NCBI GenBank assembly: GCA_917880725.1
Contig: OU862883.1
Location: 21,437,005 to 21,501,004 of the forward strand
Reading direction: 5' to 3'
Source: Selenia dentaria
Taxonomy: Eukaryota > Arthropoda > Insecta > Lepidoptera > Geometridae
DNA length: 64,000 nt
The first letter of the stretch is position 1; every line of letters starts with the position of its first letter. The notes under the pieces are model-generated. The model did no database searches. It saw only the letters and a program-made list of their open reading frames with translations, and was not told the DNA's origin. This document shows positions 57,028 to 64,000 of the stretch, piece after piece. A program made the translations under genes and the position numbers.

Positions 57028-57604
57028 CGGTTTCGCACTTTGTTTGATCCGAACCCATGAAAATATAGATCTAGAAAACTCATACCGACGGTTTCGCACT
57101 ACGTCCGATCCGAACCCATGAAAATATGGAATTGAATTCATTTTACGCATTTTACGTGAATTCGAATTCATTTTAAGCGGAGCCACAGCAGAGTTTCACG
57201 TCGTTGATCATGAGTCCTTTCAATCGACGTCAACTTCTGGCAATATTATATTACGTACGAAGACGCAGAAGTAAAGAATTTTGGGTGCACCCTCTCTTGC
57301 TGGACCGACACTTAAAAGGAGCTTTTTACAATCAGCACCCAGTGATACATCAATACGACAGGAAATTTTACAATTACTACCGCTACCTCCGTTCGTATTC
57401 GGACGCAGTGCGCGAGCGTTCATACAAATAATACTATGGCTACTTCGGTCCGTCAATTATCTATTCCGAAATGGATATTTACGGATGACGGAGAGAATTC
57501 GGATGACGGAAATCGGATCTAGTGCGTAAAGTACCATACAAATAGTTGAACGACAACTTCGGAACGCATTTTTACGGATTCGGATCGGACGTAGTGCGAA
57601 ACCG
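57028..57604 (+). mobile_element. PIF/Harbinger-type deletion derivative
   Basis: GGTTTCGCACTACGTCCGAT (inside 57,089-57,114, 26 bp in all) is perfectly inverted at 57,579-57,604. A second, diverged copy of the left end lies 61 bases further out at 57,028. The interior keeps the first part of a Harbinger transposase. The 3-bp duplication expected of this family could not be confirmed. Confidence 0.75.
57210..57431 (+). pseudogene. Harbinger transposase N-terminus, truncated
   Basis: It encodes 73 residues from the ATG at 57,210. 'KEFWVHPLLLDRHLKGAFYN' and 'YDRKFYNYYRYLRS' match the conserved start of PIF/Harbinger transposases. The DDE nuclease core is absent: the frame ends at 57,431 and the right terminus follows within ~170 bases. 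It cannot be catalytically active, but its ends could be mobilised by a full element elsewhere. Confidence 0.7.
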
Positions 57605-57660
57605 CTCTTTGTGATAAGGTGCTGTTTTACTTTTACCCTTTGGGTACGGAACCGTAGTAA

Positions 57661-58232
57661 AAGGTAAAAGGGATGGCAAATATGAACTTATCTTTAGCTA
57701 AACAAAAAAAAACAGATCACACACTAGGTACCTACTATAAATCAAAATAACAAATGAAGTTCGAGGGCTCCGTACATGCCATCATACAATATAGTCATAG
57801 GTACACAGCTAAGTAGGTATACCTATATAGGTTTTTTTACGCACCTTTGTTTTTTTAAGTAGGTAGGTAGGAGTTATCCTTGGTTCTATCATAGTTCAAA
57901 TCTGATCGTAGGTACCTACTTGGTCACGTTTTGTTATTTGATTATTAACCTAATTTAAAATTTCCCATTATTATCATATCAAGTTTGACGATTGCAGACC
58001 TGCAAACCGGTTTTAGGTAAAAACAATAACAAAATTCAATAAGTTCGAACGAATAAAATTTTATCGCGTAGATCCTATACGTACCTACTTACCTACATTA
58101 ATTTTACATTATTTTAATCCAGATCTATGCACATTTTTAGTATGAAAAACGGGAACACTTATTTAGGTAAATAATTCTCGCCTCGACGCAAAGCGAGACG
58201 CACACAAGAGCCACGGGAATGATAATATTACC
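57661..58232. other. Gene-free stretch
   Basis: Bases 57,661-58,232 are AT-rich with GTAGGTA runs. Nothing supported. Confidence 0.45.
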
Positions 58233-58424
58233 GTGCGCGAGCGTTGTCTCCTTGAAACACACTGTCCGTTCCACGAAAGAAGTCCCTCAGCTGTGGCGCT
58301 AGTGTCTATGCAAAAAAGCTGGAATTGTATGTGGCTTAGTTAGTTCCACTAAAAACCGCGGGTCAACTTTCTTGAAACAGACTCTACCTTTGTAGTGTGT
58401 TTCAAGGAGACAACGCTCGCGCAC
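58233..58424. mobile_element. 192-bp MITE with perfect 31-bp terminal inverted repeats
   Basis: The left arm 58,233-58,263 begins GTGCGCGAGCGTTGTCTCC, and the right arm 58,394-58,424 is its exact reverse complement. The ~130-bp interior is non-coding. No obvious target duplication. Perfect arms suggest a recent copy or gene conversion. Confidence 0.85.
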
Positions 58425-59407
58425 AGACTAAGTAGATATAACTATTAGGTATATTATTATATATACCAATTTTTTTTTTATTATTTATTTATTAGTTGGA
58501 TAGATAGATAGAAAACTCTATATTTCTACACTATAATAAAATATTAAAGAGAAAACATACGATAGAAAACATATAACATAGTTGTACAAAAGGCGGTCTT
58601 ATCGCTTAAAGCGATTTCTTCCAGACAACCTTTATGGTATAGTTATATCTATAGTTGGACGATTTGCATGACTTTGCCTACCCGTTTTTCATATTGAAAT
58701 AACAATAGGTAAGTATACTAGTACTCGTAGGCATTATGTTATATATAAAGGAGATTTTTTGGCTTGGCTTTAGAATCGTGACCCCTGAATTTGGTGAAAC
58801 AAAAACTGTGGGTGGGTTGAAGGGGTTTGTATAAAGCGTATTTACAACATTTTAGCTGCCGGAGACACGTCAAAATAGTCTAAATAGTTTTTTAAAGTTT
58901 CAATAAAACACCGTAATTTTGATAGTGACAGGTGGCATAAATGACATTAATGCGTAAAACGAAACAATTCTAGGTAAGAAGAAATGTGACTAAAAATAAA
59001 AAAGACCCATTCATCGAAACTATAAATGCTATAAATTATGTCTATAAAATATAAGTTCTAAAAATAACAAATTGTTTTTCAATTTTAATTATCAGACCCA
59101 TACCACAGATTACTGAATCTAGTAGGAATGTGTGCACAATAGTATATTAGTAGGTACCTAATGAATTGGCAATGTCACTTGTCTGTGACATACCTATAGG
59201 TTAGTTATAGTTAGTTAGAATAGGTCGAAGTCAGTGACAGAACCGACTCATAGCACCCCGTTTTCAAGCAGTCTTGTCGGATTGCAGAGCCGACGCGGGG
59301 GTGGTAGTAGATCGAAATGCAGTACTTACCCTCAAAATACTTAAACAAACATAATATTAACTCGAAAACTAATGGTCTCCGGCGGGTGGGGTTTGCGGGG
59401 GGCACTA
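58425..59407. other. Gene-free stretch
   Basis: It contains a GATA microsatellite near 58,500 and AT-rich unassigned sequence. No gene. Confidence 0.45.
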
Positions 59408-59428
59408 CCCCCCCCCCCCCCCCCCCCC
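59408..59428. repeat. Poly(C) tract, 21 bases
   Basis: An uninterrupted C homopolymer preceded by a G-rich segment (GCGGGGGGCACTA). Hairpin-capable; its length is prone to assembly or sequencing error. Confidence 0.85.
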
Positions 59429-61318
59429 GAATTCAGGCGCCACGATTCTAAATGTTTACCGATTTTTTCACTTTGGAACATTTGGCGTTACCATATCCAT
59501 TTTAGTAATAATTGTTGTAGGAAACAACCTTGTCTTCTCAGCCGCTATCTAGTCCCGGGTTTGATCCCGGTATATTATACCTATCATTAATCAGGTTACC
59601 ATAGTACAGGCTCTGCCTAGTTTGGGACCTGAAGATCTTGTGTCTCGTATTATTATTATTTATTATTACCTACCTAATTATGTAGTTTGGGTGCGAGCAA
59701 TAACCTCTATTATTAAATAGGTATATACCTATTGATAACTTAAATCGTCTCGTTTAGGAAACGCGCGGACACCTATAGATACTCCAGTGGGTCAGACAGG
59801 GGTCTAGAATTTTCTTGTCAAATAGGCCCAAGACGTATTTTTTTACTTAATTGGTTTTTATTATTAATTAAGTATAATCATAAAGTATTAAATTAGTTAT
59901 TTAATATTCTGTAAAAATTAAATTAGCTATATCATTAATAATATGGTTCAAACGATACAACCTTTTAAGCTATAAGAAACAGACAGAAACACAGAAAAAC
60001 AAGACAGACAGACAGCCACTGCGGTCCTAATTGGCTATAATCGATATTAGCGCGATAAAAGTCGGTCCCTTTCACCGTGAGCGTGATTACGATGGCCCAC
60101 GCTACGTCATCGATGACGTCTTAACTGCCGCCATATTGACGATTACATGAACCATGCTCTACACCATAATCGTCGTGAGCGTTCTGTCAAAAGTGACAGG
60201 TGTTTGTTTATTTCTACAATGTATTTACTGGTGTCCCTTCTTTTTGATGTAAAAGTTGTAAAAGTAGGTCCATCCATTCCATTATTTCTTTTTAATCCAC
60301 ACACTACATAGTTAACCTTCACACTATGCACGATATTTTTATGATATTTGTTTTTCGCGCGCAAATGGTTCGTTATTGCTACAACTTTGGTCCGAATTAA
60401 CAACACGCTTACAGTGCCACGAGCTGTCAAAATCGCGATATTTATCTCGGACCAGCTTTGGTAGACGATAGCACTGTGAGCAAAATTATCGCAAAACGGA
60501 CCACGGCAGCGTATTCCGGAGTCTATTGGTAAAGTAGACACAAAAACAAAGCGGGGGCATAATAAAACCCAAATTATTTTGATAGAGGGGGACATAAAAG
60601 GTACAAAGTAGGTATGGTAATTGAGCATACTTTGCATTTTGATTTTCACTCATACTGCAATAAAAACAAATGAAACTTACAATAAATTCAACAGGGTAGA
60701 CGTTGTGTTGTGTAGGTACCAGTCCACCTGCTTCTGGTTAGCACCGTTCGATGTGCCGGAGTCTGTACGTTGTGTCCTAGGAATGCGACACCTGCGTCTT
60801 TTGTGACCACAATCACATACACGATCCAACACAAACGCTACAATTTGCCTGGTCCAACACAAATCACTGTTTTTCTGTAAATTTAAATAGCAACACTGCG
60901 TAAAAAAGTTTCGCGGGCTTTGTAAGCTGACGCATACAGCCAACCGACCGGCAACAACGAGAGCGGCGAACAAACTTCACTTCACTTCAACTTGATTTGA
61001 CATTTTCCAAGAGAGGGGGTGGGCGGCGCAACTGTGTGTGAAGTTAGCTACAGTTCTATTCTACAACACCTGTCGAAAAGCGAAAAGCAAAATGTTGTAT
61101 AATGTACTGCATAGTACCTATGCGACAGTTATTATACACTTTGTTATTGTACACCTTTATTACTTTGCGACGCGACCATAGAATTGTTTTTATCCTGACA
61201 GTGACGCTACTTAACAATAATATTTGTATTTGTATGGATGCAAGGCGCAAATTAGGAGTAAGTGAAGTGAAGCGTAGGAGGGAGTAAACAAATTGGTTAT
61301 TGATAGCACAGACTATTA
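59429..61318. other. Gene-free stretch
   Basis: A 168-codon frame at 60,143-60,649 (minus) begins only at GTG. It has a weak THAP-like look ('VVCGLKRNN...GPTFTTF'), but the required cysteines are not all present, so no gene is called. ATCGATGACGTC-type sequence at 60,108-60,121. Nothing else supported. Confidence 0.4.
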
Positions 61319-61458
61319 ACGGCCGTTTTCAATATTCTATCTATCCACAGTTTACCTTACTACCGATAGAAATTTGAAATAACGCCCATACAAATAGTGT
61401 CAAATATCTATCTCTAGTAAGGTATACCGACGATAGATAGGTTATTGAAAACGGCCAT
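61319..61458. mobile_element. 140-bp MITE, copy 3 of 3, TA-flanked
   Basis: The ends ACGGCCGTTTTCAATA and TATTGAAAACGGCCAT are near-perfect inverted repeats. TA flanks both (61,317-61,318 and 61,459-61,460). The interior matches the copies at 23,293 and 28,061. Confidence 0.9.
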
Positions 61459-62054
61459 TAGAGATATAGTATTACGATAGTACGATACAAAAACAATACA
61501 AATACAACATAACGTTTTACAGATAATCGTTGATCGGCAATGTTTGACCAGCGTTGCCGTTAGCGTACATCTTACACATTTGACGTACCTTTTTAGGCTC
61601 CCATGTGCAATGTCTAAAATCGTGGTAGGTACAAGGCCCATTTTACGTAGGGTTGATTCTTTCAACTACAACCCATCAGAATAAAATTTTGAAATAAGTT
61701 TTTACCTATAGTGTATAATTGTATTGTTTAATTGTAGTCTATATATTCAAGTTTTGATTTAAAATACCCAAAACTGTGATTAATGCAGTGATATTTTTTA
61801 TATTAATTTAAAATCGCAAATATAGCAAAAACACCGGTTTTCGGCCGCAAATCTTAGTATTCGGCCTCCACATCACCAGTTTTCGGCCGTGCTTTTCGAA
61901 GTAGTGTTCTCGGCTAATAAAACAATTATTTGACAATCAATGATCTCTTATTCATTTTCTTTTCTTAACTATTAAACTATTAAGCATTCTTAATTAATAA
62001 AATAACTATTAACAGTCCAATAATATAATATAAAAGCTAATTTACGCTGAATCA
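61459..62054. other. Gene-free stretch
   Basis: GTTTTCGGCCG recurs at about 61,836 and 61,880. AT-rich, no gene. Confidence 0.4.
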
Positions 62055-64000
62055 CGCAAATGGAACTAAGTCTGCTGTCCCCGGCAGTCCCGCTATTCTT
62101 GGCTACGGTAGCGGCCACGGTAACGGTGGGGCAGGGGGTGCTAAGAATGAAGAGGGGGGGCAGGCGCCCAGCTACAACCCCCAACGACGATGACTGGCTT
62201 TGAGGACAGACGAGAAGATTGACGCTCTGGAAGAAGAAATGAGTAGGCTACACTGAGACATCGTGGGTTTATCGGAAGTCCGAAGAGCGGTTGAGGACAC
62301 GATAACCCTGAGATTAGTTAACCTACTCTACCACCGGGAAGGTGACCAACAGTACCTACCCAAGGAGGTGTCGGGATTCTCATCCACAAGTCCCTTACTC
62401 ACAACATCGTTAGCATCGATAGCGTTTCCAACAGGTTCGTATACATAATACTCAGAGTATCCTGTAGCACAGTTTACCGAGGATGTTGAATGCATATAGG
62501 CTGTTCTATAGGAAAATATGGAAATCCTTGCGGCACGACAGCCGAACCTTTAATGCAGACCGTATTAAAGAGACTATAGAGCAGAAAACAGGCTCCAACA
62601 TGATTGCAAGAGGTATGCCTATTGGACAAAGACAGTTAACAAAGCTGAAGGCAGAAGACGTCGGTGTACCGTCGGCCAAAGCAGAAGTGCTGGGAGAGGT
62701 CGACAGTTTCTACCGACAGTTATACAAACTCGGTCTCTAAACCGTCAGCAGCTCGGTCAAAGATCCAAGAGCCAAGCTGATCCGAAATTATACATCAGCC
62801 TGTACGAGATTAGAATGACAACAGCGGTATTAAAAGTCCTGCAGAAGCTCTTTAAGACCGTCTTACTCGAAGGTTATACGCCAGAAGCATGTGGAACAAA
62901 AACGCGTGGTGGTGCTATTATTCAAGACACCATCTCGATTTTGATCTATGTTCGTAAGCTGTTTTCGAAGGTCATCACGAACTGTCTCAGTCGCGGGTTT
63001 GATGAACTGCAGTCTCCGGAACAAGCCAGCTTCCGAATAGGCTATATGTATGTAATGTAGTACCATAGGCCACATCCACACGCTATGGTGAGTTATATAG
63101 AAGGCCGAAGAAACTTGAAACTTGCTTTTTAGCGTTTGTGAACTAACAGAAGACCTTTGATTCGATGTTTGTACAAAAACGCCTACATGTTAGTCCGAGT
63201 ACAGGAGCAGAGTTCGAAGGCATTTCCATTGCAAAGAGGCGTGAGACAGGGAGACGTTATATCTCCGAAACTGTTCACCGCTACATTGGAAGACGCCTTC
63301 AAGCTTCTGGAATGGCAAGGACTTGGCATTAATATTAACGGCGAATACATCACTCACCTTCGGTTTGCCGACGATATTGTAGTCATGGCAGAGTCCATGG
63401 AAGACCTCAGTACAATGCTCGAAGGCCTCCATCGAGTTTCCCAACGGGTAGGTCTTAAGATGAACATGGATAAGACGAAAATTATGTCTAATGCCCATGT
63501 TGTACCTACCCCAATATCAGTTGGGAACTCAGTTCTCGAAGTTGTTGACGAGTACATCTACCTGGGACAGACAGTCAAACTAGGCAGGTCCAACTTCGAG
63601 AAAGAGGTCAATCGTCGAATCCAACTCGGCTGGGCAGCGTTCCGGAAACTTCGCGAAGTCTTCTCTTCAAATATACCTCAGTGCCTCAAGACAAGAGTCT
63701 TCGACCAATGTGTGTTACCAGTGATGACTTATGGCACTGAAACGTGGTCTCTTACTATGGGCCTCATAGAAAAGCTCAAAGTCGCACAACGAGCTATGGA
63801 GAGGGCTATGCTCGGGGTTTCTCTACGTGATCGAATCAGAAATGAGGAGATCCGTAGAAGAACGAAAGTCACCGACATAGCCCAGAAGATTAGCCAGTTG
63901 AAGTGGCAGTGGGCAGGGCACATAGCACGCAGAACAGATGGCCGATGGGGCCGAAAGGTTCTGGAGTGGAGACCACGGACCGGCAAGCGCAGCGTAGGTC
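62055..64000 (+). mobile_element. Decayed RTE LINE, runs off the window end
   Basis: Homology to the intact RTE starts near 62,060 ('VPGSPAI', 'GSGHGNGGAGGAKN' in frame) and passes through 'GLSEVRRAVEDT' and 'YHREGDQQ'. It then jumps over most of the endonuclease to the linker ('IKETIEQKTGSN', 'EVDSFYRQLY'). The region up to 63,160 has several frameshifts, stops and deletions. One example is 'AFVN*QKTFDS' with TAA in place of a Tyr codon, followed by a ~25-codon deletion. Its 3' half matches the subfamily of the fragments at 40.2 and 43.7 kb. Confidence 0.88.
63163..64000 (+). pseudogene. RTE reverse transcriptase C-terminal part, open to window end
   Basis: From about 63,163 the frame is uninterrupted for ~279 codons. 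It includes 'RGVRQGDVISPKLF', 'THLRFADDIVVMAESMEDL' with the catalytic DD, 'KMNMDKTKIM', 'YIYLGQTVKL', 'CVLPVMTYGTETWSL', 'AMERAMLGVSLRDRIRNEEI', 'QWAGHIARRTDGRWGRKVLE'. It corresponds to about residues 699-975 of the intact RTE at 24.7 kb. The upstream damage makes the whole gene non-functional, so the clean half is unexpected. Confidence 0.85.

Larger units (their letters stand above)
56813..57660 (+). repeat. Interspersed GGTACGGAACC repeat, split by a Harbinger-like element
   Basis: The left part has 'ATGGTACGGAACTCTTCGCG', 'ATGAGATACAGCCCGTGACA' and CGGACAGACAGAAG. The right part, after 57,605, has 'TTTTACCCTTTGGGTACGGA'. In other lepidopteran copies these two parts are adjacent, so 57,028-57,604 is an insertion. 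Confidence 0.65.

Noticed and set aside
60143..60649. 168-codon minus-strand frame with a THAP-like stretch
   Set aside because: It starts only at GTG. The first cysteine of the expected C-x2-C is missing and no C-x2-H follows. Composition is ordinary, so evidence is too weak for a gene call.

Overview
The window looks like lepidopteran (moth or butterfly) nuclear DNA. The background is AT-rich and full of short GTAGGTACCTA-type runs. It carries TTAGG/CCTAA pentamers and interspersed repeats familiar from Lepidoptera: 'GCGAAGCCGCTGGCGGGTCAG' tails, 'GGTACGGAACC' elements, and LINE tails ending in (TTTGAC)n or in ATG/ATC microsatellites. I see no intact host gene. Nearly all recognisable coding sequence belongs to transposable elements.

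Layout. 1-3.6 kb: a minus-strand two-ORF LINE with intact ORF1 and an ORF2 that is open to the window edge. 3.7-4.1 kb: three tandem ~128-bp units, each with CCTAA pentamers. 4.26-5.45 kb: an intact Merlin/ISXO2-type DDE transposase, minus strand. 9.28-14.55 kb: a 32-monomer satellite with a 165-bp period and higher-order structure. 14.5-24.6 kb: mostly unannotatable unique sequence. Its one notable signal is a minus-strand CAG|GTAAGT site with a good polypyrimidine tract near 23,068, followed by a possible 80-nt exon. 24.6-28.8 kb: a ~400-bp tandem duplication whose first copy is broken by a full-length RTE-type LINE (11-bp target-site duplication, intact ORF) and by a 140-bp TA-flanked MITE. 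30-46 kb: old repeats, a broken tyrosine-recombinase gene (34.3-35.4 kb), RTE 3' fragments, LINE tails and several fold-back elements.

47.1-53.8 kb is a nested cluster. A LINE tail (RNase H region) was split by a 6,023-bp non-coding element with CAGGGAC ends and an exact 8-bp duplication GTTTAAAG, which is hAT-like. The ~125-bp tandem array inside that element was in turn split by a 2,753-bp insertion with TGTAAC...GTTACA ends and a CCGT duplication, which is LTR-like. 54.67-55.97 kb: a 5'-truncated R1-clade LINE with poly(A) and a 12-bp duplication. 56.8-58.4 kb: a Harbinger-type deletion derivative inside another repeat, then a MITE with perfect 31-bp inverted ends. 61.3 kb: a third copy of the 140-bp MITE. 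62.0-64.0 kb: a decayed RTE copy whose C-terminal half is still open at the window end.

The genes here do not form a pathway. The interest lies in the mobile elements and in insertion histories that can be read from target-site duplications and empty-site comparisons. All family calls come from reading motifs by eye, without database searches.
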